A DNA stretch of 64,000 nt, from assembly GCF_002706795.1 (NCBI RefSeq), contig NZ_CP017705.1:1134001-1198000 (forward strand), given 5' to 3'. The first letter of the stretch is position 1, and each line of letters opens with the position of its first letter. Both the position numbers and the translations under genes were made by a program. This document shows positions 18,657 to 27,183 of this stretch, piece after piece. The notes below the pieces were generated by a model. That model had not been told where the DNA came from. It ran no database searches and saw only the letters and a list, made by a program, of their open reading frames with translations. This stretch comes from Brevibacillus laterosporus DSM 25 (lineage in GTDB: Bacteria; Bacillota; Bacilli; Brevibacillales; Brevibacillaceae).

Positions 18657-19097
18657 TTACTCCTCAAGAGTCACCGAGAACTCGATGACTACCGTGAAGC
18701 AATACATATTTGTGACATCCACATCGGTTTCGAATCCTTGAACGAAATAAGACTCGAAACTCTCGATTCCTTGCATTGGGTGTAGCTCACCATCAAACAA
18801 CTTAATGATTCGATTTGCTAATCGCTGTGCGGCATCCACATCATCATTGGTGTAGATGTCGAAGACAAATGGGCAAACGTACACATAGTGATTATCAGGA
18901 TTGCGACCTCCGTTAGGTGTATAGAAAGCCACGAGTGGGACGTTATCCTCAACCAAGTTAGTAGGCTTAGAACGCTTCTGAATGCGTCTTGCCTTCGTGA
19001 GATTATTAGTACTACCCCCTACTCCTAAGTAGTTTAGAACGTCAGTGTCATTCGCTAACACCTTGTAGATACCGTTATACAAATCAACTACTGCCAT
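18657..19097 (-). CDS. tail terminator / tail-completion protein
   Basis: 146 residues. The N-terminal helix (DLYNGIYKVLANDTDVLNYL) followed by a beta-sheet core resembles the SPP1 gp17 / lambda gpU-like tail terminators that cap the tube and join it to the head. It lies directly upstream of the tail tube gene, the usual place. GAGGTGG precedes the ATG. Assignment rests on fold pattern and order. Confidence 0.6.
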   Translation of the reverse strand: MAVVDLYNGIYKVLANDTDVLNYLGVGGSTNNLTKARRIQKRSKPTNLVEDNVPLVAFYTPNGGRNPDNHYVYVCPFVFDIYTNDDVDAAQRLANRIIKLFDGELHPMQGIESFESYFVQGFETDVDVTNMYCFTVVIEFSVTLEE

Positions 19098-19111
19098 TTA
19101 GTTTTCCACCT

Positions 19112-19858
19112 CTAGTCTTTTCCGAGAGTAAATGTCTTTTTGGAAACGATATACTTTCTCGGGTCTACCTTATTGATTGCCGCCTTGTACTGGTCTAGGA
19201 CAAACTTCTTGGTCGAGAACTGTTTAAAGGCACTCCGAAACCAAAACTGTGCGCTAAAGTCTTGCCCAATCCTCTTTAATACTGGATTCCTCTCACCACC
19301 CCTTGGTGATTTAGTGATACGTATGTTCCCACCGAGGTCTCGCCAACGTCCTTTCCTCCCTTCAGGTTTGAATTTAGACCTTGTTACAGAATACTGCCCT
19401 GGACTACGCCAAGGGTTAGGGTCAGCCATAACTTCAATCCAGTAACCTGAAGGGTCTTGCTTTCCCCCAATACCGTACTCGTAGTAGAGACCCACATACG
19501 ACTTCTTAAACGATGCGTCCTGCTCCATTGCCCCTACACCCATCCTCAAGAGTGTATTGGCTTTACCACCGACAGAGCTTGACAACCACTCAGTCTGTAG
19601 AGCCACAATGGACTTTATCAAATCGTTTCTTCGGTCACGGTCACTCGTGATAGGCTGTCCTTCTATACGAACTGTCTTCTTTTCCCTCATGTCGAGTTTC
19701 CTTGCATTTGCAAGAGCAGTAGCAAGGATGTTCTGCCTGATAGTCATGGTCGATTCCTTCAGAGCACTCTTTAGTGCAATCAAAAACTCTTGCTCTTGGA
19801 AGTAGATAATATTATTCTTTTGTGACGGTCTTCCTCGTCCTCCTCGCGCCATTCGCAT
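19112..19858 (-). CDS. head-tail joining / minor tail protein (HK97 gp10-like position)
   Basis: 248 residues, very basic N-terminus (MRMARGGRGRPSQK). The ATG at 19856-19858 overlaps the stop of the previous gene (TGATG) and has AAGGAAG upstream. Between the connector genes and the tail terminator, the usual occupant is an HK97 gp10-like tail-completion protein, though this one is longer. No diagnostic motif is visible. Confidence 0.55.
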   Translation of the reverse strand: MRMARGGRGRPSQKNNIIYFQEQEFLIALKSALKESTMTIRQNILATALANARKLDMREKKTVRIEGQPITSDRDRRNDLIKSIVALQTEWLSSSVGGKANTLLRMGVGAMEQDASFKKSYVGLYYEYGIGGKQDPSGYWIEVMADPNPWRSPGQYSVTRSKFKPEGRKGRWRDLGGNIRITKSPRGGERNPVLKRIGQDFSAQFWFRSAFKQFSTKKFVLDQYKAAINKVDPRKYIVSKKTFTLGKD

Positions 19859-20469
19859 CACTTCCTTGTCTCAGTGCAAACATCAGCAATGACAACACCT
19901 GCAAAACTAACATAGTCCACGGCATCTACCTTGAAAGGTACCTGCTTACCGTTGATGTCCAATGTGATCTTGTCGAGGAGCCTTACATCAATCAGCGGAG
20001 CGTATACGCGGAACTCCACTTCAGGCTGTAGTCCTGGCTTCTTCTGCTCGATAGTCGCCCGCCCCGACTCGACATAGACTTTTAGGTTGTCTGCCACCTT
20101 AACGGGAGTCTTCTTGATGTTCCCGTTATCATCAGCGGTCTCCTCAATTCGCTCAAGGGTCATACCGCTATTGCACTCAAGCATCCGACAGATGGTGGCG
20201 ATCTTCTCTGCCTGGACGATCTCATCCATTGAAGCAAGTACGAGGTAGTGAGTGTCCGTTATAACGCTTCGGATTAGGTTCCCGTTCCCCACAGCTACCT
20301 CGGGAATGAACTGCCCTTGCCTGTGGGCTTCCAGGGAGATTTCAGCGTAGGAAACCTTGTTTGCCTTACCTACGAGCGCAGTTGTAGATTCAACAACAGA
20401 TCCCGTGGAGTCGATAACCTCTACGGGAGTGCCCTCATCAAGAATGATTTGTCGTTTGATGTCCTTCAC
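19858..20469 (-). CDS. head closure protein (SPP1 gp16-like position)
   Basis: 203 residues from GTG with GGGAG upstream. The C-terminal half (PLIDVRLLDKITLDINGKQ onward) has the small beta-barrel look of head-tail adaptors such as SPP1 gp16, and the gene order (capsid, gp15-like, gp16-like, gp17-like) supports it. The N-terminal half is longer than in SPP1. Confidence 0.5.
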   Translation of the reverse strand: MKDIKRQIILDEGTPVEVIDSTGSVVESTTALVGKANKVSYAEISLEAHRQGQFIPEVAVGNGNLIRSVITDTHYLVLASMDEIVQAEKIATICRMLECNSGMTLERIEETADDNGNIKKTPVKVADNLKVYVESGRATIEQKKPGLQPEVEFRVYAPLIDVRLLDKITLDINGKQVPFKVDAVDYVSFAGVVIADVCTETRK

Positions 20470-20473
20470 TTAA

Positions 20474-20908
20474 TCACGCTCCCGAATCCCAGTTACGGTT
20501 GGACTTGATGACCGTCAGCAATGCGGCATCACCGTTTCCGTTGTCCACCTCTACCGTACTGATCTGACCTAAGGAGTTCTCACAATCAGCCAAGAACTGC
20601 TGTGCCCTTTCATCCCAGTCCACTTTGTCCTTCTTCCACTTCACATCAATGGTCGATACCTCTTGGTTCACCCGCCGTGACATGCTCGGGCAAACCAAGT
20701 AGCAGATATAACAGACCACAGCATTTTTAATAAGTAGGAGATCGACAGCATCAGTGATTTCGGAGTACTTGGGCACCCGTTTGGTAATCACAGCTTCAGC
20801 GAGGTCAGTTATTAGAGGTTGGTTGATCTCCTGGTTAGGAAGCTCAGACTCCTTAGCCCCCAACTTAGACCTGACAGATGTCTCATAACCTTCGCTTAGA
20901 ATTAGCAT
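20474..20908 (-). CDS. head-tail connector (SPP1 gp15 / HK97 gp6-like position)
   Basis: 144 residues, predominantly helical, with an ATG after GGAGGAGGGG. Helical proteins of this size directly after the capsid cluster are usually the first adaptor ring bound to the portal. The motif level is low and the call rests on order and helix content. Confidence 0.5.
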   Translation of the reverse strand: MLILSEGYETSVRSKLGAKESELPNQEINQPLITDLAEAVITKRVPKYSEITDAVDLLLIKNAVVCYICYLVCPSMSRRVNQEVSTIDVKWKKDKVDWDERAQQFLADCENSLGQISTVEVDNGNGDAALLTVIKSNRNWDSGA

Positions 20909-20922
20909 GGTGCCCCTCCTCC

Positions 20923-21408
20923 TTAGTTAGTAAACTGCTCGATACGTACCGTTGGTCGGCTTGCAGATCGAACGAACACCTTGTTGGCTCCCTTAAACTC
21001 TTTAGAAGCTCCTGGCTCCAATCGGTCAGCAGGGTCGAAGCTAATCGCGTCCACATCCGAGTAAAGGTCTCCCTCACCCAAGTTTGTGATGACCACCCGC
21101 TTAGCTTGCGGATGTACGCTGATGATCTTGTTCTCGTACAGTCGTAGATGATAGTCGAAAGCAACTAGCGGTTCAGCGTTGTTAGCTTTGTCTGTACCAT
21201 CATTGCTTGAGGCTTTAAGCTGTTCTTTCTCGACAACTGCTTTGCCAGTTCCCCCTTCTTCACCTTGAGTTCCTGCATCTGCTTGTCCATCCTGAACCTC
21301 CTCCTTCTCCTTGAGCAATGCTTTCAGCTCGTTGTATTCCATTTCCTCGATCTGCTCAGCAGGTACACCGAGGTCTTTGAGTGCCTTGATTACGTCAGCC
21401 TTCTTCAT
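20923..21408 (-). CDS. capsid-cluster protein with N-terminal HeH/SAP-like motif
   Basis: 161 residues. The first 35 (KADVIKALKDLGVPAEQIEEMEY... then KALLKE) look like the helix-extended-helix fold often seen at the ends of phage head proteins; an acidic Gly/Gln/Glu linker (about 36-75) joins it to a beta-rich domain. A head decoration or DNA-binding capsid role is inferred from position after the major capsid gene. Confidence 0.5.
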   Translation of the reverse strand: MKKADVIKALKDLGVPAEQIEEMEYNELKALLKEKEEVQDGQADAGTQGEEGGTGKAVVEKEQLKASSNDGTDKANNAEPLVAFDYHLRLYENKIISVHPQAKRVVITNLGEGDLYSDVDAISFDPADRLEPGASKEFKGANKVFVRSASRPTVRIEQFTN

Positions 21409-21436
21409 AGGGGTTAGCCCTCCTCAATTGGTTTAG

Positions 21437-21484
21437 AATAAGAAAGGTCGCTACCGCTAGGCGATAGCCTTACAGTAGCGACCT
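21437..21484 (-). terminator. intrinsic terminator after the major capsid gene
   Basis: AGGTCGCTAC and GTAGCGACCT pair perfectly, enclosing an inner AGGCTATCGCCT hairpin, followed on the minus strand by TTCTTATT. It would make capsid mRNA more abundant than downstream connector mRNA. Confidence 0.75.
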
Positions 21485-21497
21485 ATTGTGACGCGGA

Positions 21498-22472
21498 TTA
21501 GCCGCTGAACGGAATTACCGCATCTGCGAAGATGAAGCCCGCAACATCCGAGATCATCTTTTGGTTGTACCAACGCTCAGCTTCTACGATGGTAGCCTTA
21601 CGACCAACCTCGTACCACTTACGCACTTGGACAGCACCGTTACCGTCTTTGTTCCACATGAAGCTGTATCCAAGCGACACTTGCTTCCTGCCTGGACGTG
21701 GAGCAATGTATGCAAGAACTACCGAGGTTCCCCAAATGTAGTTCAGGTCTTCACGCTGTCCAGGCTGGTAAGACCCTGCGTTGGTCGCGTCAGACACTAG
21801 CGCTGAACCGACCAAGAAGTTATCAACGCCAAACACTGCTTTTAGCAGTTCAGTGGAGATGATTCCACGCTCAACATACTTGATGACTTCCTTGATCTTA
21901 GGGTGAAGTTTCAGCACGTTCATGACTTGCTCGGACATAATCATCGTGTTAGGACGAATACCCGATTTCTGGTGAAGTGCTTCCTTTGCCTTGTGAACGT
22001 CCAGGATTGGGTCGGAGTTCTCGTAGTCACTCCACTTGTACGTACCTGCCGTACCGAGAGTCAGCCGCAGATCATTGTGATAGTTGTTCGCGTTCATTAC
22101 TTGGTTAGCCGCGTCAACCTCTTTATTCAAGAGGATACCTTCGGTAACAAGCTCTGTACCCTCGGTTTCGAGGTCGAACTCCTCATCTGCGTTTGCCTTT
22201 TCTTCGTCAGCAATAGCGTGACGGAGGGCATGTCCTTCGGTGAAGTACGTATCATTGGAAAGCGTCCAGTTGATCTCATTCGCTTCTGTACCAGGGGCAC
22301 GAAGGTCGTTATGAGTACGGAACTTCTCCATACCGTATACGTAGTAACGGTCAGACTGCTTCTTTACTTCCAACGGTTTGAAGATTTGGTCAGCGATATA
22401 CGCTTCGTTCTTGTAGCCGATGGAGATGTTCGACAAGGGTTTGTCGATATGCACCTTCTGAACTGTTGGCAT
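21498..22472 (-). CDS. major capsid protein
   Basis: 324 residues. Length, the N-terminal segment (TVQKVHIDKPLSNISIGYKN), the central helical part with IRPNTMIMSEQVMNVLKLHP and the C-terminal VEAERWYNQKMISDVAG match the HK97-fold capsid proteins of the lambda gpE-like group. It follows a protease/scaffold and a decoration protein and precedes the connectors, as expected. No N-terminal delta domain is obvious, agreeing with scaffold sequence being fused to the protease upstream. Confidence 0.88.
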   Translation of the reverse strand: MPTVQKVHIDKPLSNISIGYKNEAYIADQIFKPLEVKKQSDRYYVYGMEKFRTHNDLRAPGTEANEINWTLSNDTYFTEGHALRHAIADEEKANADEEFDLETEGTELVTEGILLNKEVDAANQVMNANNYHNDLRLTLGTAGTYKWSDYENSDPILDVHKAKEALHQKSGIRPNTMIMSEQVMNVLKLHPKIKEVIKYVERGIISTELLKAVFGVDNFLVGSALVSDATNAGSYQPGQREDLNYIWGTSVVLAYIAPRPGRKQVSLGYSFMWNKDGNGAVQVRKWYEVGRKATIVEAERWYNQKMISDVAGFIFADAVIPFSG

Positions 22473-22530
22473 CTATGTCACTCCTTAGTTAATATTAGGA
22501 TAAGAAGGCTCCGTCTCCGAAGCCCAGTTA

Positions 22531-22965
22531 TTACTTTGTGAACAAGTGGTACGACATCCGTACAGGGATTACATCACCTGCAACCCCGCCCTTTTCAGCG
22601 AAGCCTAAGACGTTGTAAGTGCCCGCAGGAGCGTTGTCCACGGAATCACCCTTACCACCTGCAACCGTGTAGATGCGATCAGTAACCGCTACGGTACCCG
22701 CCAATTTGATACTTGCGATACCTTCCAGTTTGATTGCAATTTGGCGTCCTGCTTGAGAACCACCATCACGCAACGGGTCATCCACTCGTTCGTCATTGTC
22801 AGCGACACCCAACGGGATAGTGTTGGCACCTGCAAGCTTCGTCAAGTCTTCGCCGCTGTGCTCGACAATGCGGTACAGAGGAATCTCGTTCTTCCCTGTG
22901 TCAGGGTTGACGTTATTCGCATCAATGCGGTAAGACTTTTGATGTCTCGTGAATTGACCTGCCAT
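22531..22965 (-). CDS. capsid decoration / cement protein (DUF2190-like)
   Basis: 144 residues. The ATG overlaps the stop of the protease gene (TAATG). The stretch RQIAIKLEGIASIKLAGTVAVTDRIYTV, a beta-rich Ile/Val/Gly pattern, is typical of small capsid cement proteins of the DUF2190 kind that stabilise the expanded head. Position directly before the major capsid gene agrees. Confidence 0.65.
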   Translation of the reverse strand: MAGQFTRHQKSYRIDANNVNPDTGKNEIPLYRIVEHSGEDLTKLAGANTIPLGVADNDERVDDPLRDGGSQAGRQIAIKLEGIASIKLAGTVAVTDRIYTVAGGKGDSVDNAPAGTYNVLGFAEKGGVAGDVIPVRMSYHLFTK

Positions 22966-24428
22966 TACTCAGCACTCCCATCTTGTTTAGAATATTTCTT
23001 AAACATGAACTTAGTTGCTTCTGTGATCGAAACACCTTGTTCCTTTGAGTACTTGGTAGCTTCATCGGCTACGAAGTTTCGAAACTCTGTCTCATTCTCG
23101 AAATCTTCACGAGACTTTGGAGTACCATTATTCAATCGTTGCTCTCCACCAGTACTTCCGTCACTAACTCGCGCTCCTGAGAAGCGAGTGTTCACTTCAG
23201 CATCAAATCCTTGAATGACTTCCTTGATTTCAGCAACAGACAATGTACCCAAGAACTTCTCGTACATCTTCGAGTTAAAGGCATTGCCTTGTGCGCGAAC
23301 ACCTAGCTCAAGTGCTTGATTAGTCAAGTCTTGCCGATATGTGTTTCCCAGTTCAGCCTTCTCCGTCAGCTCCTCGTTCGTGCGAGTAAGTTCCTCGATA
23401 GCCTGGTCTTTAGTTGCAGATAGTTGTTTCTCAGCTTCTAAATCCGTAGTTGCTGTAGCTAGTTCACCGCGAACAGATTCAAGTTCAGCAGTCAAAGTTT
23501 GAACTTGCGAGTCTTTTGCTGAGAACGCTTCTTTAACCTTTGCAGTAAGTTCATCAGCAGTCAGGTTTTCAGTGATCTCAACACCTACTTGTGAGAACAT
23601 AGCTTGGATTTTTGCATATTCCACTTCGGATTCACTCCTTTGCTTCAGATATTCAGCACCGTCAGTGCGATCATCAGTATCCGTAAATAGTACAGAACCG
23701 TCTTTCGTGTAATACTGGGTAATGGTCGCGTTTAACGGAATGTTTTTGAAGTTCTCTACTAAGTGTAGTTTAGAACCTTTGGTTTCTCCGCTAACGCCAC
23801 CACCACGAGAAAAGTTATTCTTGATTGCGGCTCTATTACAAGCACCCGAATACACGAGGGAGTTCTCTAACAGTTCACCATCTCCGTCCTCGCCCGCCAT
23901 AACGTAACAAGTATCGGTACGGTAAACTCCATCTTCACCTTTAACCTCGTACTTCTCACCAGGAAAGTGAGAGCAGTTTATGTAATCTCTAATGTCGTGA
24001 TTACAGATTGTGCAGTTCCACTGTGTTGCATTGAATCCAATGGACGTATCGAAGATCGTACCTGCGTCAATCCCTTTAACAATGTCATCAGTGCTCATAC
24101 CGCTCTCGGTCTGCCTACCAAGGTCGATATAGAACTGTCCGTAGACAGATTGTGTGTACCCATACTCCTCGTCAAACTCCTCACGAATATCCGCACCAAA
24201 AGAGCGACCTACGGGTAGACTTCTGCTGTTATGGTTCATAAGAAGTCCTACCCCTTTGTTCGCGTCCTTGACGAATTTTCGAAGGAGGTTCGGGTGCAAC
24301 TTGGACGAATAAGCAGTCACCTGATCGTCAATCATCATGTTGGGGAAGACATATACTTCCTCAGTAGTCAACTCTCGTGCAGTGAATTTATTGATTCGCT
24401 CAAGTTGCTCGGGTGTTGGTCTTGGCAT
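22965..24428 (-). CDS. prohead protease fused to a scaffold domain
   Basis: 487 residues from the ATG at 24426-24428 (AAGGAGG eight bases upstream; the ATG seven codons earlier has no site of its own). The protease half shows NHNSRSLPVGR with a likely catalytic His66 and FDTSIGFNAT with Ser129, as in S78/HK97-type head maturation proteases. Between them and residue 160 lies a likely zinc knuckle: C139, C142, C152, H154. The C-terminal half (about 290-400) is coiled-coil and Glu/Thr/Ala-rich, a scaffold-like segment followed by a short globular end. Confidence 0.82.
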   Translation of the reverse strand: MPRPTPEQLERINKFTARELTTEEVYVFPNMMIDDQVTAYSSKLHPNLLRKFVKDANKGVGLLMNHNSRSLPVGRSFGADIREEFDEEYGYTQSVYGQFYIDLGRQTESGMSTDDIVKGIDAGTIFDTSIGFNATQWNCTICNHDIRDYINCSHFPGEKYEVKGEDGVYRTDTCYVMAGEDGDGELLENSLVYSGACNRAAIKNNFSRGGGVSGETKGSKLHLVENFKNIPLNATITQYYTKDGSVLFTDTDDRTDGAEYLKQRSESEVEYAKIQAMFSQVGVEITENLTADELTAKVKEAFSAKDSQVQTLTAELESVRGELATATTDLEAEKQLSATKDQAIEELTRTNEELTEKAELGNTYRQDLTNQALELGVRAQGNAFNSKMYEKFLGTLSVAEIKEVIQGFDAEVNTRFSGARVSDGSTGGEQRLNNGTPKSREDFENETEFRNFVADEATKYSKEQGVSITEATKFMFKKYSKQDGSAE

Positions 24429-24486
24429 GTGAACACCTCCTTGATTCATCTATTCTAAACTTAGAGTAGACACTTCTCCTCAAACG

Positions 24487-26082
24487 TCACTTGGTCGTGT
24501 CTGAGGGGTCTGTCGCGTCCTTCTCGTCTGTGGTTCCTTTCGTGTCACTTCCATCCTTGTTCTGAACCGTACTCTTACCCAAGTGCTCCCAGTCAGGCTC
24601 AGCCACCGCAGGAGTTCCCACAGCACCAATAGATGCCATTTCTTGGTCAATCCATCCTTGGTCACGCTTGTACGCCCAGTTTTGAAGTGCTATTTGCTCG
24701 AATTGTGCTTGCTCAAGCTCTGTGCGGATTTCAACTGGCTCGAACTTAAACTCCACGATTCCTTGCTTACCCATGATGTTGAGGTACAGCGTGAGTGCGC
24801 GACTCATAATACGCTCGACAACCTCTTGCATGGCTTCTACGCCCTTCAGGTAGAGCTTAATCTCCATCTTGGCAAAGCTTTCAGTGTTACCAGTGGAGCG
24901 TCTACCCAAGATCGTGGAGAGCGTCTTGAGACCTGCTGTGATGAGTCCATCTATAGCACGCATCAGCTTCTCAGGGTCGATCAAGGAACCGCCACCACTG
25001 CCGCCCTTACCACCAACCATTCCGATCTCGATGCTGTTGAAGTGAACAAACGTGTCATCGACTTCCAGGTTGTTGTACATGTCGATAATTTCTTTCAGCT
25101 TCTCATTCAACCACTTCTGTTTTGCCAATTCGTTATTTCGAATGTTCACAGGCATCCTTTGTAGAAGAACATCCTCAAGAATCGTAATGTCAAACCTCGG
25201 ATAACCTTGGTTATGGACAACCGCCTTGATGTCGTTCAAGACCTGCATCTGGAACATTACCGTGTTAATTGCTCCCAGTAGCGGAGATCGTCCGTAAGGG
25301 TCGTCTACGCGGGCATCTAGTGTCTCGTACAGGAACGTAGGAATGTCCAGGTTTACCTTGTCAGTGTCTTGGTACGGCACGTAGCGGTCTTGCTCAAACT
25401 TGAATGTGATCGTCCCTGGGTCAACTGGTGCCAGGAAAGCCACGTTCTGCAAATCCTGGGTCAGAACCAATTCAAGTGCCCCCGCCCCACGGGTGACCAC
25501 GCTAAGCAACAACTGGTTCAGAACCTTATGAATTGAGTGAGATGGCTCAAATTGCATGATGTTAGGAGCTTCAAGCCGTTGGAAAAGCTGTTGAATCAGC
25601 TTCTCCCCTGCCTTGTCGTTCTTATCACTGCCGACCTTGTACACCTTTGTGGTGAACTTTCCTCGCCCAAGTCGCAGGAAGTTCCAAAGCGCAAAGGACA
25701 TATCAGGGTGAGCATCCATAAGGATGTCGATAAGGTCTTCAATGGAAGAGCCTGACAAGCTCCGATCATCAAGACGCATGTCCCTCTGAACTCTCCGAGG
25801 TAATGCACCACCCGCGCCACCGCCGCCCGATGCAAACTTAGGAATCGTGGTACGGGTGCCGCCAAACTCAGAAGTGCTTTCACCCGTCCACAACGGGTCA
25901 CTACTGGTTATAATCTCACCTGCGGCAAGTCGTTGACCGCGCTTACTACCGCCACCGAACAGATTACCGAAGAACCCCTTCTTTTCGGGAGCCTTCTGCT
26001 GATACTGCTGATAGGTCTGTCGGCTTTGTTGCTCGGGCTTCTTCCTGCGGAACAGGCTTGTAAATCTATCAAGTAAACCCAC
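24487..26082 (-). CDS. portal protein
   Basis: 531 residues from GTG with AGGAGG upstream. It has the portal pattern: a basic N-terminus (LLDRFTSLFRRKKP), Gly-rich linkers, a conserved core with DLIDILMDAHPDMSFALWNF and LDARVDDPYGRSPLLGAINTV, and a helical crown with an acidic, Asp/Thr-rich C-terminal tail. It forms the dodecameric DNA entry ring. It lies upstream of the protease, the standard order. Confidence 0.9.
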   Translation of the reverse strand: MGLLDRFTSLFRRKKPEQQSRQTYQQYQQKAPEKKGFFGNLFGGGSKRGQRLAAGEIITSSDPLWTGESTSEFGGTRTTIPKFASGGGGAGGALPRRVQRDMRLDDRSLSGSSIEDLIDILMDAHPDMSFALWNFLRLGRGKFTTKVYKVGSDKNDKAGEKLIQQLFQRLEAPNIMQFEPSHSIHKVLNQLLLSVVTRGAGALELVLTQDLQNVAFLAPVDPGTITFKFEQDRYVPYQDTDKVNLDIPTFLYETLDARVDDPYGRSPLLGAINTVMFQMQVLNDIKAVVHNQGYPRFDITILEDVLLQRMPVNIRNNELAKQKWLNEKLKEIIDMYNNLEVDDTFVHFNSIEIGMVGGKGGSGGGSLIDPEKLMRAIDGLITAGLKTLSTILGRRSTGNTESFAKMEIKLYLKGVEAMQEVVERIMSRALTLYLNIMGKQGIVEFKFEPVEIRTELEQAQFEQIALQNWAYKRDQGWIDQEMASIGAVGTPAVAEPDWEHLGKSTVQNKDGSDTKGTTDEKDATDPSDTTK

Positions 26083-26097
26083 TCGTCACACCTCCTC

Positions 26098-26871
26098 TTA
26101 AATCAAGTCATCAATCTTGTGGAACACTTTTCGATGCTCCTCCGCGAACAGTTGAACTACTCCGTATCCTGGGAGACTCGCAGGGAACCCTTTCTGCTCA
26201 CCGTATCCGCCGTGTTCGAGGGATGCACCTGTGTTGACGAACATCTGCTTGAGTACTACAGGCTCGTCTTTCCCAGGCGCGGGTAAGAATACTTCACGTT
26301 CAAACTTCAGGAGTTTATGAGTGTGACCCATGAAGTACATATGCGCTATTGCAGTCTCACGCATCTTTAACATGGCATTGATAACAGACGATTCCGTTGT
26401 ACCGCCAGTGGCTCCGTGCCATGCGTATGTGGAATATGTCTGCCCACTACCAAGATTGAAGTTCACAATTCCAGAGAACTTGCCATAAGCATCAGGACGA
26501 CCAATTCGATGACAAAACTCTTGCATGATCTCAAAAGAGGTGTCTCGTATGATTCGCTCCTCGTGATTACCTTCGATTACAATGTCTATAAGGTCTGCTA
26601 CAGGTCTAAATGTCTCCACTGCGATCTCAAACTGTCTTTGAGTTGGGTATGCTTCATCGTAAACAGACCGTCCTACAGATGTCTTAGTAGCTACCTCCAT
26701 TAAGTCTCCCATCAATAGAATGCGAGTACGATTTCGGTTCTTAACAGCAAACTGCAATGCTTTGTCAAGATATTTGGGATTGTGGTACCTGTTTCCGAAG
26801 TGGATGTCTCCAATCGGTAGAACGTACATCGACTGGTGAGAGCCGCTGTATCCCGATAAGAACTGCTTCAT
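26098..26871 (-). CDS. calcineurin-like metallophosphoesterase
   Basis: 257 residues with all core motifs of the superfamily: GDIHFG (D22, H24), GDLME (D56), GNHEE (N102, H103), a WHG histidine (H152) and GHTH (H183, H185). These ligate two metal ions and hydrolyse phosphodiesters or phosphomonoesters. The substrate is unknown. It is unusual to find it between the large terminase and the portal; a role in DNA end processing, nucleotide turnover or removal of a defence second messenger are all possible. GGAGGAG precedes the ATG. Confidence 0.85.
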   Translation of the reverse strand: MKQFLSGYSGSHQSMYVLPIGDIHFGNRYHNPKYLDKALQFAVKNRNRTRILLMGDLMEVATKTSVGRSVYDEAYPTQRQFEIAVETFRPVADLIDIVIEGNHEERIIRDTSFEIMQEFCHRIGRPDAYGKFSGIVNFNLGSGQTYSTYAWHGATGGTTESSVINAMLKMRETAIAHMYFMGHTHKLLKFEREVFLPAPGKDEPVVLKQMFVNTGASLEHGGYGEQKGFPASLPGYGVVQLFAEEHRKVFHKIDDLI

Positions 26872-26966
26872 TCACTTTCTCCTCCCCTTATTTAGTCTTT
26901 ATATAGACTAGACCGAAACAAGTAGGCGGCAACGCAAGTCCTGACGCGGGAGGGGTTGGGGAGGGT

Positions 26967-26999
26967 ATAAGAAAAGAGCCTACCAAAAGTGGTAGACTC
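26967..26999 (-). terminator. intrinsic terminator between terminase and metallophosphoesterase
   Basis: GAGTCTACCA and TGGTAGGCTC pair around CTTT with one mismatch, followed on the minus strand by TTTTCTTAT. Confidence 0.75.
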
Positions 27000-27095
27000 C
27001 TTGGAAGAAAGTCCCGCGCAACGCGAGGGAATATTAGCATTGGTTATGCTCAGATTGGTTATTATCATCTTTATATTCTTTGTGCTCAAATTTTG

Positions 27096-27175
27096 GGATT
27101 TCATGTCCCAAAAAACAGGATTTCACGTCCCAAAAAATAGGATTTAATATCCCAAAAAACAGGATTTTATCGCAC
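27096..27175. repeat. 22-bp tandem iterons after the terminase gene
   Basis: Three full copies with exact 22-bp spacing (starting at 27096, 27118 and 27140) and a partial fourth from 27162. Each begins GGATTT, contains a GGGA...TCCC inverted core and ends in an A-run. They lie eight or more bases beyond the terminase stop. Two helical turns per unit suggests cooperative protein binding; a packaging (pac-like) signal or an operator are the main options. Confidence 0.8.
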
Positions 27176-27183
27176 TAAAGCAT

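Noticed and set aside
26892-27104. 70-codon open frame on the minus strand between terminase and metallophosphoesterase
   Set aside because: It runs through a terminator hairpin and the first iteron, has no ribosome site, and its composition is unlike the neighbours.
27096-27175. CRISPR array
   Set aside because: The repeats are directly contiguous at 22 bp with no spacers and no cas genes nearby.
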